Source: DSXH01 sp020724325 (GTDB taxonomy: Bacteria > Bacteroidota > Ignavibacteria > Ignavibacteriales > Melioribacteraceae). Taken from it: a stretch of 64,000 nt of DNA. Position 1 is the first letter of the stretch, and each line of letters begins with the position of its first letter. The stretch spans positions 1 through 64,000 of the forward strand of contig JBFLYW010000002.1 in NCBI GenBank assembly GCA_040756515.1, read 5' to 3'. The translations under genes were made by a program, and so were the position numbers. Positions 1 through 9,361 of this stretch are shown here, piece after piece. The notes beneath the pieces were generated by a model that was given only the letters and a program-made list of their open reading frames with translations, did no database searches and was not told the DNA's origin.

Positions 1-455
1 TTTTGCCACTAAAACACTAAAACACCAAATTTCACAAATGATTTTAGTGTCATTTAGTGCTTTTGTGATTTTGTGGCTATCATTTCTTTTATAATCGTTC
101 ATTACAAAAAATCTCGCAGTTCTTTTTAACTTATTTCTGCCACTAAAACACTAAAACACCAAATTTCACAAATGATTTTAGTGTCATTTAGTGTTTTTGT
201 GATTTTGTGGCTATCATTTCTTTTATAATCGTTCATTACAAAAAATCTCGCAGTTCTTTTTTAACTTATTTTTGCCACTAAAACACTAAAACACCAAATT
301 TCACAAATGATTTTAGTGTCATTTAGTGCTTTTGTGATTTTGTGGCTATTACTTCTTTTATAATCGTTCATTACATAAAATCTCGCAGTTCTTTTTAACT
401 TATTTTTGCCACTAAAACACTAAAACACCAAATTTCACAAACGTTTTTGGTGCTT
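1..455. repeat. Tandem array of a 134-bp hairpin-bearing repeat (about 3.4 copies)
   Basis: Copies begin at about 5, 139, 274 and 408, giving periods of 134-135 bp; the fourth copy is cut short near 455. Each unit starts with a roughly 73-bp imperfect palindrome that opens with GCCACTAAAACACTAAAAC and closes with TTTTGTGATTTTGTGGC. A conserved spacer of about 60 bp follows and carries TCTCGCAGTTCTTTTTAAC. Copies differ by only a few bases, so the duplication looks recent. No reading frame crosses the array. The left end may lie outside the window, so the true copy number is unknown. Confidence 0.9.
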
Positions 456-913
456 TTATGACTAAGGCTTTTCAAAAGTATGCGTAACTTCAGTTAATAA
501 GCAGGATCTTACAGAGAATGAAGCTAATAAATTTTTTAAAATGACAACTCCTAACAGGTTGAAGTGATTACTTATCAGTATTATGCGACTGCCTTAATTA
601 ACTTTCTAGTAAAACCAAATTGATGAAATAAATCTAAACCGGTTTTTACAATTGAGTAATTTTTTCATCTTCCGACGATGCTTAAAAAAGTACTTATGTA
701 AGAGAAACAGAACTGAATCTACCACAAAATTTCCTTCACTTTACTTACAGATACCAATTATTACTGTAAAACTCAGATAACTGTGAGATTCTAAAAGTGG
801 AATTAAAGATTTATTATCCCGAATCTAAATACGCTGATTATTCTTGATTAATTAATTAATTTTAATAAGACAATAATATTCTTTGCTCTGCATTTACAAT
901 TGAAGGTGCTTAT
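456..913. other. Intergenic region without recognisable gene
   Basis: This stretch of about 460 bp lies between the tandem repeat and the galactokinase-like gene. It is AT-rich, has stops in all frames and shows no RNA gene or convincing hairpin. The promoter of the galactokinase-like gene probably lies in the last 100 bp (the ATTAATTAATTAATTTTAAT tract near 850), but no clear promoter motif can be assigned. Confidence 0.5.
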
Positions 914-2131
914 ATGCGAAATAATGATCGGAATAGTGAAAGAAAATTAATTATTACAGCAAAAAACAAATTCGAAGAAATTTGCGGTGATCTAAAAAAC
1001 TCTTTTGTATTCATTACGCCGGCAAGTTTAATCTTTCTAGGAGATCATACTCATTATAATGATGGAATATTAATATCAACTGCAATTGATAAATATTCTG
1101 TAATAATAGCACGGAAACGAAGCGACAACATTATTAAACTGGCTGATATAGAAAAAGATAAATTATTAACCTTTGCTATAACAGATCTTCTTCATCAAGA
1201 TGATTTTCATTTTAGGTATCAGCTTTGTTTATTAAAACTATTGAATAACGACGGCTTGCTTACATCAGGGTTCGAATCTGTATTTAGTTCAGAAATACCA
1301 GAGTGTTTAGGTTTAGGTGCACTTGCATCTCAAGAAGTTGGGTTTGCAAATTCAGTAAAAAAAATACTCAACATAACTATAGAAAATGATGTTTTGTTAG
1401 AATATGTAAGAAAATGCGGACTCCAAAACATCGGCAAAATTTCCAACATTGCACATCATTATACTGTAAAATTTGCTTCCGAAAATAAATTTTTTTCAAT
1501 TGACTTAAGGAACCGCGAGTACAAATTGATTCCAAATAAAATTGAAAATGTAACACTTGTTATAGCTAATACAAAAGAAAAGATCCCTTTTGTTGCCGAT
1601 ATATGTAATGAACGAATTTCCGAATGTGAAATAGGTGTAAAAGGGCTTCGATTATATATTTGGGGAATAAAAAATCTTCGCGATGTTGAACAGAATTTCT
1701 TACTAAGACACTATCATATGTTGCCAAAAAAAATCTTCAGCCGAATTTTATATAATGTAAACGAGAGGCTTCGGTCCGAGGAAGCATTAAAATATCTAAA
1801 GAACAATATTCTTGAAAAATTTGGACAATGTATAACTCAATCGCATTGGAGTATTGCAAATGATTACGAATTGAGTTGCGCAAAATGCGACTATTTAGTT
1901 GAGAAAGCATCGGAACTGCCAGGAGTTGTAGGTTCAAAAATGATTAGCTGTTCTCCGTGGCGCACAACCTTTCACATTGTTACTAATGAAAAGTCGAAAT
2001 CATTTATTAAGCAGATCACCCGGTTGTATAATGATAAATTTGGAGAGGAACCGGAATTTTTCACTTTCACAATTGCCGGCGGACTTAAAGAAATTCCTAT
2101 AAAAAAACTTGAGCTGCAAGCAGCCAATTAA
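914..2131 (+). CDS. Galactokinase-fold GHMP protein, probably catalytically inactive
   Basis: The 405-residue protein aligns over its length with galactokinases. It has an N-terminal sugar-binding signature (about residues 35-51, with GDHTHYNDG in place of GEHTDYNGG), the mid-protein N-E-R-x-S-E-C-E segment (about 232-239) and the C-terminal stretch QSHWSIANDYELSC. Key motifs are damaged. The phosphate-binding PxGxGLSSSA motif reads PECLGLGALAS (about 129-139). The GxMDQF segment that supplies the catalytic aspartate reads NIGKIS. The glycine-rich GARMTGGGFGG motif reads GSKMISCSPWR (about 340-350). The frame is intact, so this looks like a conserved pseudokinase or sugar-binding protein, not decay. 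The neighbours (TPR protein, aroE) do not reveal a role. An altered-specificity kinase remains possible. Confidence 0.75.
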   Translation: MRNNDRNSERKLIITAKNKFEEICGDLKNSFVFITPASLIFLGDHTHYNDGILISTAIDKYSVIIARKRSDNIIKLADIEKDKLLTFAITDLLHQDDFHFRYQLCLLKLLNNDGLLTSGFESVFSSEIPECLGLGALASQEVGFANSVKKILNITIENDVLLEYVRKCGLQNIGKISNIAHHYTVKFASENKFFSIDLRNREYKLIPNKIENVTLVIANTKEKIPFVADICNERISECEIGVKGLRLYIWGIKNLRDVEQNFLLRHYHMLPKKIFSRILYNVNERLRSEEALKYLKNNILEKFGQCITQSHWSIANDYELSCAKCDYLVEKASELPGVVGSKMISCSPWRTTFHIVTNEKSKSFIKQITRLYNDKFGEEPEFFTFTIAGGLKEIPIKKLELQAAN

Positions 2132-2221
2132 TTTCTCTGTCAGTAAAATCTAAAATTAAAATCAACTTGATTTTCACTTTTCTTAGTAATACATTTTCCC
2201 ACGAATTAATTAGGAATATAA

Positions 2222-3646
2222 ATGAGTTTTTCTGAAGACTATCTGAATGATAATTTAGACAGAGATTTCGATGAAAAAGAGATTAAATCTAGAATAAAAA
2301 ATTCAATTGAATTCATAAACAACGGACAAGTTCTTGCTAATATCGATTATATAGAAGAAACAATTCAATTATGTTTAGAAAACGATTATTTGGAAGATGG
2401 ATTACAGCTGACAGAAGCCGTAATAACCATTACTCCGTTCAATTCGGAGCTTTGGCAATTTAAGGGAATTTTTCTTAATAATTCATTCCAATTCGATGAA
2501 GCTTATGTCTGTTTTAGAAAATCTTTATCGCTGAATCCCAACGATGTAGAAACCTTTATCAATATGTCAATTGCTGAAGATAATCTGGGGATGTTTGAAG
2601 AAGCAATTGAATCTTTGAAAAAAGCACTTACTTTCGAACCCAATAATTCCGAGATTTATTTTAACCTTGGCATACTATTCGAAAAAAGGGAAAAGTATCC
2701 TGAGGCAATTTCATATTTTAATAAATCTGTTGAAATTGAACCCGAATATATTGAAGCTTGGTACGAGCTGGGCTTCTGCTATGAAAATTCCAATCAGTTT
2801 AATGAAGCTCTCAATTCATATGAACAATTTCTTAATAACGACCCTGATAACTTTACTGGCTGGTATAACAAGGGAATTATTCATCTTCGAATGGAACAAT
2901 GGGAAAAAGCAATTAATTCATTTGAACTGGCTATTGCATTAAAAGATGATTTTTCAAGTTCCTGGTTTAACTGCGGATATTCTTATTCAAAGACCGGAAG
3001 AATATCCGAAGCATTAGATGCCTATAAAAAAGCATACGAATTGGATCCGTACGACGAAACAATTCTGTTTAACATGGGACAAGTATACGAAGAACTTGAA
3101 AACTATCAACAAGCAATTAAATGTTATACAGAAGCAATTAATTTGGATGGCGAATATTACGGTTCTTATTTAGCACGTGGTTATTGTTACGATTCTATAG
3201 GAAAATTTCAACTAGCATTAAAAGATTTTAATAAAGCAATTTCTCTTACTAGTAATCCTGAGGATGCCTGGTTTGCTAAAGCAGATCTTGAATACTCCCT
3301 TGGTCAGTTAAACAATTCTGTAACAAGTTTTAAAAATGCAATAGCACTTAACAACAATAATTTTAGTGCATGGTATAAACTGGCTGAAACCTATTTTGAA
3401 ATGGGAACGTGGATAGAATCTTTGAGAGCTTTTGACGAGTGCATAAGATTAAAACCGGATCATGCAAATTCATATTACAATAAAGCTAAAATCAATTTCT
3501 TGCTTAGCCAGACACAAGAAGCCATTGAATGTCTGAAAAAAACATTTGAACTGGATCCTAATATTAAAAATGAATTTACACGTGATTATCCGGATGTAAA
3601 ATCCTCCAAACTTTTTTCAAAATTACTCGATGATAATAAATCATAG
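2222..3646 (+). CDS. Tetratricopeptide-repeat protein
   Basis: The 474-residue protein consists almost wholly of TPR units of 34 residues from about residue 45 onward. The characteristic W/Y-x-x-G/A-x-x-Y and A-x-x-x-x-x-x-A-L-x-L-x-P spacing recurs roughly twelve times, for example AWYELGFCYENSNQFNEAL. There is no signal peptide, membrane segment or enzymatic domain, so it is probably a cytosolic scaffold. It lies 90 bp after the galactokinase-like gene and only 6 bp before aroE, so it may be cotranscribed with aroE. The partner proteins cannot be read from the sequence. Confidence 0.9.
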   Translation: MSFSEDYLNDNLDRDFDEKEIKSRIKNSIEFINNGQVLANIDYIEETIQLCLENDYLEDGLQLTEAVITITPFNSELWQFKGIFLNNSFQFDEAYVCFRKSLSLNPNDVETFINMSIAEDNLGMFEEAIESLKKALTFEPNNSEIYFNLGILFEKREKYPEAISYFNKSVEIEPEYIEAWYELGFCYENSNQFNEALNSYEQFLNNDPDNFTGWYNKGIIHLRMEQWEKAINSFELAIALKDDFSSSWFNCGYSYSKTGRISEALDAYKKAYELDPYDETILFNMGQVYEELENYQQAIKCYTEAINLDGEYYGSYLARGYCYDSIGKFQLALKDFNKAISLTSNPEDAWFAKADLEYSLGQLNNSVTSFKNAIALNNNNFSAWYKLAETYFEMGTWIESLRAFDECIRLKPDHANSYYNKAKINFLLSQTQEAIECLKKTFELDPNIKNEFTRDYPDVKSSKLFSKLLDDNKS

Positions 3647-3652
3647 ATATTT

Positions 3653-4531
3653 ATGAACACTCAAAATAAATTTAATCACAACACCAAAATAATCGGAATA
3701 GTTGGGCATCCAATTAAACATTCCTTTTCGCCTCTGATGCATAACTTAGCTTTTGAACTTGCCGAGCTAAACTATATTTATCTGCCGTTTGATGTTCCAG
3801 CAAGTCTGCTTAAAGATTCATTGAAAGGGATTGTGGCTCTTGGAATAAAGGGATTTAATGTAACACTTCCGCTAAAAGAAAAAATAATTCCTCTGCTTAA
3901 AGATGTATCAGAAGAGGCAAGTATAATTGGTGCGGTTAATACTGTATTGAACGACGACGGTGTGTTGCGCGGTTTCAATACAGATGTAATAGGTGTTATA
4001 GAATCTTTGAACCCTTATAAAGATCATCTTCAGAATTCATGTGTTTCGATAATTGGTGCCGGAGGAGCAGCAAGAAGTGTGATTTATGCTTTAATCAGAT
4101 ATTTTAAAGTGAGCCGAATAAACATAATTAACCGTACTGAGCAGATTGCAGAATCGTTGAAAGAATATTTTTCTTCTAAGATGCTCTTCAATAAAATAAA
4201 AGCTTATCATCTCGTTCCCCCGGATGTAGTTAAAGTTCTTCAGGATTCCAACTTAATTGTAAATACATCTTCAATAGGAATGCTTCCGGATATTGACGAT
4301 TCTGCTACAACAATACCCGAGTCCTTTGTTAAAGATCAGATAGTTTTCGATGTTGTTTATACTCCCGTAAAAACAAAGTTTTTAAGAATTGCCGAACAAC
4401 AAGGCGCCATAGTAATAACCGGACTTAAAATGTTTGTTGAGCAGGGAGCGCATTCATTTGAATTATGGACTGGTGAAAAAATGCAAAAGGAAAAAGTGTT
4501 AAGAGCACTCGAATTTTATTTGAACAACTAA
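3653..4531 (+). CDS. aroE: Shikimate 5-dehydrogenase
   Basis: AroE reduces 3-dehydroshikimate to shikimate with NADPH in the chorismate pathway. The 292-residue product has the substrate-binding S-x-S motif in KHSFSPLMHN (about residues 22-31), the catalytic lysine in NVTLPLKEKI, GAVNTV and GFNTDVIG in the catalytic domain, the nucleotide-binding GAGGAARSV, and the C-terminal GLKMFVEQG. All expected residues are present and the length is normal. It begins 6 bp after the TPR gene. Its last bases overlap the end of the convergent aminotransferase by 4 bp, so the two stop codons interlock. Confidence 0.95.
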   Translation: MNTQNKFNHNTKIIGIVGHPIKHSFSPLMHNLAFELAELNYIYLPFDVPASLLKDSLKGIVALGIKGFNVTLPLKEKIIPLLKDVSEEASIIGAVNTVLNDDGVLRGFNTDVIGVIESLNPYKDHLQNSCVSIIGAGGAARSVIYALIRYFKVSRINIINRTEQIAESLKEYFSSKMLFNKIKAYHLVPPDVVKVLQDSNLIVNTSSIGMLPDIDDSATTIPESFVKDQIVFDVVYTPVKTKFLRIAEQQGAIVITGLKMFVEQGAHSFELWTGEKMQKEKVLRALEFYLNN

Positions 4532-5721
4532 TTCAACCTGCCCAGCGCATCTTTTATTCTTTCTGTGGCTTCAGCTAATTTATCCATTGAAGCAGTATAA
4601 GACATTCTTAAATATCCTTCGCAGCCAAATGAACTGCCCGGCACCGCAGCAACTGCTGCTTCGTATAATAAATACATTGCAAGATCAAATGAATGTTCTA
4701 TTCGAAAAATATTAGATGATCTATTGAAGAACGATTTAATCTGTGGAAATAAATAAAATGTACCTTGCGGTTTTAAGCAATTAATTCCTTTTATTGAGTT
4801 AATCTTCTTATAAAAAAAATCCCTTCTTTTTTCATAATCCTTTCTCATCTCTTCGATAAAAGTCTGAGGACCCAGCAAAGCTTCTATTGCTGCTGCCTGA
4901 GATATAGACGACGCATTGGAAGTACTATGACTCTGAATCTTATTCATAGCTTTTATAATGTGCTCTGGACCGGCGGCATAACCAATTCGCCATCCTGTCA
5001 TTGCATAAGCTTTCGATAATCCGTTTACTAGAATTGTTTTACTCTTAATCTTCTCACTTAGAGATGCAAAACTAACAAAGCTATTATTATCATATACTAG
5101 TTTTTCGTAAATCTCGTCGGCTATTACATAAAAATTTCCTGCAGAAACAATCTCTGCAATATTTTCTAGTTCACTTCTGTTATATAATGAACCAGTTGGA
5201 TTTGTGGGATTGCAAAGAATCAATAATTTAGTTCTGGAGGAAATTGTTTCTTTTAATTGAACAGGATTTATTTTGAATCCCTCAATTTCATTGGTAGGAA
5301 TTATAATGCTTTTTCCTTGCGAAAGAGAAACCATTTCAGGATATGAAACCCAATAAGGGGATGAAAAAATAACTTCGTCATCATCATTTACAATTGATTG
5401 AATTGCATTGTAAACACATTGCTTTGCTCCGGCTGATACAATAATTTCTGCCGGAGAATAATTGAGATTATTTTCTCGTTTCAATTTTTGCGAAACAGCT
5501 TCGCGCAATTCAATAGTTCCGGAGTTTATAGTATACTTGGTAAGGTTCAAATCAATTGCTCTTATAGCAGCTGCCTTAACATTTGCCGGAGTTGGATAAT
5601 CCAATTCCCCAACACTCAAATCAATTACATCAATTCCTCTCGAAAGCATTTCTTTTGCTTCCTGTGCTATTTTCATTGTAGATGAAATATTAACCTGGCT
5701 AATTCGTTTTGATACTGTCAC
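4528..5721 (-). CDS. aspC: Class I PLP-dependent aminotransferase (aspartate aminotransferase type)
   Basis: The 397-residue fold-type I aminotransferase resembles the Ib subgroup of aspartate/prephenate aminotransferases, which move amino groups between aspartate, glutamate and keto acids. The PLP-binding lysine lies in NGLSKAYAMTGWRIGYAAG. The cofactor motif NPTNPTG and the carboxylate-binding arginine near the C-terminus (GYLRMSYT) are present. A second aminotransferase of the same family lies beyond pckA on the same strand, so the two probably differ in substrate. The specific symbol is a best guess. Confidence 0.85.
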   Translation of the reverse strand: MTVSKRISQVNISSTMKIAQEAKEMLSRGIDVIDLSVGELDYPTPANVKAAAIRAIDLNLTKYTINSGTIELREAVSQKLKRENNLNYSPAEIIVSAGAKQCVYNAIQSIVNDDDEVIFSSPYWVSYPEMVSLSQGKSIIIPTNEIEGFKINPVQLKETISSRTKLLILCNPTNPTGSLYNRSELENIAEIVSAGNFYVIADEIYEKLVYDNNSFVSFASLSEKIKSKTILVNGLSKAYAMTGWRIGYAAGPEHIIKAMNKIQSHSTSNASSISQAAAIEALLGPQTFIEEMRKDYEKRRDFFYKKINSIKGINCLKPQGTFYLFPQIKSFFNRSSNIFRIEHSFDLAMYLLYEAAVAAVPGSSFGCEGYLRMSYTASMDKLAEATERIKDALGRLN

Positions 5722-5793
5722 GTTATTATTCTTTAGAGCGGCAACATAATTTAATTGAAAGATACATTTTTAATATCAGAATAGAAAGGTATG

Positions 5794-5831
5794 CAAAGTG
5801 GTTCAATCAATTTGCTGGTTGAACCACTTTG
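5794..5831 (-). terminator. Long perfect hairpin downstream of pckA
   Basis: CAAAGTGGTTCAA (5794-5806) pairs perfectly with TTGAACCACTTTG (5819-5831), a 13-bp stem with a 12-nt loop. It lies 11 bp past the pckA stop codon. There is no long T tract on the minus strand, so it may act as an mRNA-stabilising 3' end or a weak terminator. Confidence 0.6.
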
Positions 5832-5841
5832 ATAAAATTGG

Positions 5842-7488
5842 CTACAGCCGTTTTGGACCGGCAGCAATAACTTCTTTAGAACAACCGGCTTGAAATAGTT
5901 TGAAGTTCTCTATAAATCTTGCAGCAAGGGCATCATATTTTTTCCAGAATTCGTCTTTATTGCCCCATGAATTTTCAGGATATAAAACATCTTCGGGAAC
6001 GTCGGGACAACTCATAGGCACTTCGAATCCGAACAATTTATCTTTCCGATAGTTAACATTATCTAATTTACCATCCAGAGCAGCATTTAATAAATTTCTT
6101 GTATAGCGGATGCTAATTCGTTTTCCTACACCAAATCTTCCGCCAACCCAGCCGGTGTTAACTAACCAAACCGTAGCATTATGTTTCAGCAGCCTTTGTT
6201 TCAGCATTTCTGAGTATTCGAATGGATGACGAACCATAAACGGACCACCGAAACATGCAGAAAATGTTATTTGAGGTTCAATTCCAAGCCCTATTTCTGT
6301 TCCGGCAATTTTTGAAGTATAACCGCTTATAAAATGATATTGAGCTTGTTCTGGAGTTAAACGCGCAATCGGCGGCATTACACCGGATGCATCGCATGTT
6401 AGGTAAATAACATTTTTAGGATGAGTTCTTACATATCCATCTTCAATAACATTCGGTATAAATTCAATTGGATATGAGCAGCGTGTATTTTCTGTTATGG
6501 TATCATCATCGAGGTCTATATTACGTGATACAGGATCGAAAACTACATTTTCCAGAATTGTTCCAAAGCGATGAGTTGCTGAATAAATCTGCGGTTCGTG
6601 TTCTGCAGAAAGCCGGATTACTTTAGCATAGCATCCGCCTTCAAAGTTAAATATGCCATTCGAACTCCAGCCATGTTCATCATCTCCAATTAATCTTCTT
6701 TTAGGGTCTGCAGAAAGTGTTGTCTTACCTGTTCCGCTTAGTCCGAAAAAGAGCGCTACATCACCGCTGCTTCCAACATTTGCAGAACAATGCATTGGCA
6801 GTACGTCCTGATATGTAAGCAGGAAATTAAGTACAGTAAAAATTGATTTTTTTATTTCACCGGCGTACATTGAATTTGCAATTATTGCCGTACGTTGATC
6901 GAAATTAATAAGAATGGCAGTTTCTGTACGTGTTCCGTCCGTAATCGGATCAACTTTAAATCCTGGGAGGGCAATTACTGTAAACTCCGGTATAAATTTT
7001 TTCAATTCATCCCTATCGTTTGTAGTAATAAACATATTACGTACAAATAATGAATGCCACGCTTTTTCAGTAATAATACGAACCGGCATTTTGTATTCAG
7101 GGTCTGCACCGGCATAAACATCCTGAACAAAAAACTCTTCACCCTGCGCCCATGCTTGTAATCTTCCCATTAATTGCGACCACTTTGCATTAGCATAAGG
7201 GCGGTTGTAAGTTCCCCACCAAATATCTTTCTCTGTAGATTCTTCCCTAACAACAAATTTATCTGCAGCTGCTCTTGCTGTATGTTTCCCGGTATTTACT
7301 AAAAGAGCGCCGCCTTTTACCAATTTACCTTCATTTCTAAAAATTGCTTCTTCGTAAAGAGCTTCTTCAGGTAAATTCCAATATACTCTATCAAGGTAAG
7401 TAAGTCCCTGGTTCTTTAATCTGAAATCGGATGCAAGTTCTAATGCTTGCTTACTTGCCGGCGTGCTAAAATCTAAGTATTTACTCAT
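5842..7488 (-). CDS. pckA: Phosphoenolpyruvate carboxykinase (ATP)
   Basis: This enzyme converts oxaloacetate and ATP to phosphoenolpyruvate, CO2 and ADP, the first step of gluconeogenesis. The ATP-dependent class is shown by the P-loop GLSGTGKTTLSADPKR, the kinase-2 motif IGDDEHGW, and the family length (548 residues from the chosen start). I chose the ATG at 7488 over the TTG at 7494: GAGGG stands 7 nt upstream of that ATG, and the ATG shares ATGA with the stop codon of the preceding aminotransferase, indicating translational coupling. Coupling with an aspartate-type aminotransferase fits a supply of oxaloacetate from aspartate. Confidence 0.97.
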   Translation of the reverse strand: MSKYLDFSTPASKQALELASDFRLKNQGLTYLDRVYWNLPEEALYEEAIFRNEGKLVKGGALLVNTGKHTARAAADKFVVREESTEKDIWWGTYNRPYANAKWSQLMGRLQAWAQGEEFFVQDVYAGADPEYKMPVRIITEKAWHSLFVRNMFITTNDRDELKKFIPEFTVIALPGFKVDPITDGTRTETAILINFDQRTAIIANSMYAGEIKKSIFTVLNFLLTYQDVLPMHCSANVGSSGDVALFFGLSGTGKTTLSADPKRRLIGDDEHGWSSNGIFNFEGGCYAKVIRLSAEHEPQIYSATHRFGTILENVVFDPVSRNIDLDDDTITENTRCSYPIEFIPNVIEDGYVRTHPKNVIYLTCDASGVMPPIARLTPEQAQYHFISGYTSKIAGTEIGLGIEPQITFSACFGGPFMVRHPFEYSEMLKQRLLKHNATVWLVNTGWVGGRFGVGKRISIRYTRNLLNAALDGKLDNVNYRKDKLFGFEVPMSCPDVPEDVLYPENSWGNKDEFWKKYDALAARFIENFKLFQAGCSKEVIAAGPKRL

Positions 7489-8702
7489 GACCAATCCCTC
7501 ACTAATTTACGATCGCCTATATAAAGTTCATTTGGAGAATTTGGGTCGAGTGCCCATTTCATTCTTTCAATACCTTCGGCAATATCTTTAATTGTTCCGC
7601 AATAACTAATTCTTAAGTAACCGTCCAATCCAAATTCCTTGCCGGGGACAGTAAGAACCATTACTTTATCAATTAGGTACGATGATAATTTTTGAGAATC
7701 TTTTTCATATGCACTAAAGTCCGCAAAGCAGTAAAACGTTCCATTTGGAACGGTTACTTTAACACCATTAAATGACTTTAGTAAACTAATGAGCACGTTA
7801 CGATTATTTTCGAGTGTAACACGCAGACTTTCAACACCGGACTGAATTCCATTTAACGCACCAACAGCAGCTTTTTGCAATAGAACCGAAGGCCCGGAGG
7901 TTTGATGACCCTGAATATTAGACATTGCCTCAATAACCTTTTTATTACCAACTGCCCAGCCAATTCTAAATCCTGTCATTGCATATTGTTTAGATACTCC
8001 GTTAATAATTATCAATTTCGATTCTTCGATAGATTTTTTTGTATAGTTGTAGGCACTAATCAGTTTTTTGCCGTCGAATATCAAGCGATGATAAATATCG
8101 TCCATTATTAAATAGATATCTCTCTTCTCACAGAAATCAATTATATCCGCAATAAACTCTTCAGAATACATTGCACCGGTAGGATTGTTAGGGCTGTTTA
8201 TAATAATAGCTTTTGTGTAGGTGCCAACCCGCTGTTCAATATCTTTTAGTCTGGGATAGAAAGAACCGTCCTCTGGTAGAACAGGAACCGGTATTGCGCC
8301 GCACAGTCTTGCCATATCAGGATAACTAACCCAATAAGGAGCTGGAAAAATAATTTCTTCTTGAGGATTAAGAATAGATTGCATAGCAACCATAATAGCC
8401 TGTTTAGCACCGCCCGAGGCAATTACATTTTCGGGATTTACTTTTCTTCCGTAGAATTCTTCTGTATAACGGATAATCGATTTTTTCAATTCCGGAATTC
8501 CATCTGCCGGGGCATAACGAATTTCCCCGGTGTTTAATGAATTTACAGCCGCTAAAAGAGCATCCATTGGTGCTCTGCTTTTAGGTTCTCCACCTCCAAG
8601 ATGAATTACAGGGTCTCCTTTTTCTCTTAAGATTGCCGCTTTTTCATTTAATGCTAAGGTGGGGGATGCCTTAATTGATCTTGCAATTTGACTTAGACTC
8701 AT
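7485..8702 (-). CDS. Class I PLP-dependent aminotransferase, operon partner of pckA
   Basis: The 405-residue aminotransferase is of the same family as the one at 4528-5721. It shows the PLP lysine in NGVSKQYAMTGFRIGWAVG, the cofactor-binding NSPNNPTG and the C-terminal GYLRISYCG arginine. Its stop codon overlaps the pckA start (ATGA), so both are almost certainly one transcription unit. An aspartate:2-oxoglutarate activity feeding oxaloacetate to PEP carboxykinase is a reasonable inference from the context. Substrate specificity cannot be fixed by reading. Confidence 0.88.
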   Translation of the reverse strand: MSLSQIARSIKASPTLALNEKAAILREKGDPVIHLGGGEPKSRAPMDALLAAVNSLNTGEIRYAPADGIPELKKSIIRYTEEFYGRKVNPENVIASGGAKQAIMVAMQSILNPQEEIIFPAPYWVSYPDMARLCGAIPVPVLPEDGSFYPRLKDIEQRVGTYTKAIIINSPNNPTGAMYSEEFIADIIDFCEKRDIYLIMDDIYHRLIFDGKKLISAYNYTKKSIEESKLIIINGVSKQYAMTGFRIGWAVGNKKVIEAMSNIQGHQTSGPSVLLQKAAVGALNGIQSGVESLRVTLENNRNVLISLLKSFNGVKVTVPNGTFYCFADFSAYEKDSQKLSSYLIDKVMVLTVPGKEFGLDGYLRISYCGTIKDIAEGIERMKWALDPNSPNELYIGDRKLVRDWS

Positions 8703-8800
8703 ATTGGTTTCCTATTAGATAGACAAAAATAGAATATTAGTGTCCGAAACTTATTGGCATTAAAATTTATTAGCAAGAAGAATCTATTTCCAATAACCTT

Positions 8801-9217
8801 TTATTTCTTTTTCGAATCAAAAAACTTTCGAATCTTTGCACATATTTGTTTCTCTGTCATAATATCCGAGTTCTCAATTGCTGCTATTTTTTTTGAAAGG
8901 GGTTTCTTTTTTTCAATTTCCTGACTTAAAACAAGCTTTGTTTGAGCTGGTCCTGTAATGTATATATCCGAAGCATCTATTAAGTAACCGATGATTTCGT
9001 TTAGATAACTTTTCATCTGGTGAAGCCGTCTTTGTTCCTTCTTTTTTTCAGGATCGATAAAGAGATTTCCCATTCGTGTATATTTTTTATTTTCTCCATA
9101 AAATCTAACTTTACTTTCAATTTGGCTTTTCACCTTAATTAATTTTTCTTCATTCTCTGTTATGTTTAGTATAATTGCATTTTTACTATCGAGCCAGATT
9201 CCAAATTGATTTTTCAC
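8801..9217 (-). CDS. Small conserved protein, similar in pattern to eRF1-domain-3-like (baeRF) proteins
   Basis: The 138-residue soluble protein starts with GTG behind a strong GGAGG at 4 nt. The N-terminal GIWLDSKNAIILNI strand pattern, a central acidic-basic linker, the segment DIYITGPAQTKL, and the ending MTEKQICAKIRKFF match a widespread family of uncharacterised proteins. These resemble the third domain of release factor eRF1 and are sometimes called translational-machinery proteins. Membership rests on remembered family pattern only. No catalytic motif is visible. It stands alone between the pckA operon and a lipoprotein gene. Confidence 0.6.
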   Translation of the reverse strand: MKNQFGIWLDSKNAIILNITENEEKLIKVKSQIESKVRFYGENKKYTRMGNLFIDPEKKKEQRRLHQMKSYLNEIIGYLIDASDIYITGPAQTKLVLSQEIEKKKPLSKKIAAIENSDIMTEKQICAKIRKFFDSKKK

Positions 9218-9326
9218 GGTACCTCCATAAAAATGTTTGTTATGTTGCAGTTAATAGAAATGATTAGTTTTTTTGCTATTAATAGATATTGCTTTAAATA
9301 ATGTTTTTAAAGAGAAAAAGGAAGGA

Positions 9327-9351
9327 CTGTAGATTCGGATTTAATCTACAG
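9327..9351 (-). terminator. Terminator of the lipoprotein gene
   Basis: CTGTAGATT (9327-9335) pairs perfectly with AATCTACAG (9343-9351) around a 7-nt loop. On the minus strand the stem is followed by a U-rich run (CCTTCCTTTTTCTC, about 9325 down to 9310). It lies 11 bp after the stop codon at 9362, as expected for an intrinsic terminator. Confidence 0.75.
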
Positions 9352-9361
9352 ACCGATATGC

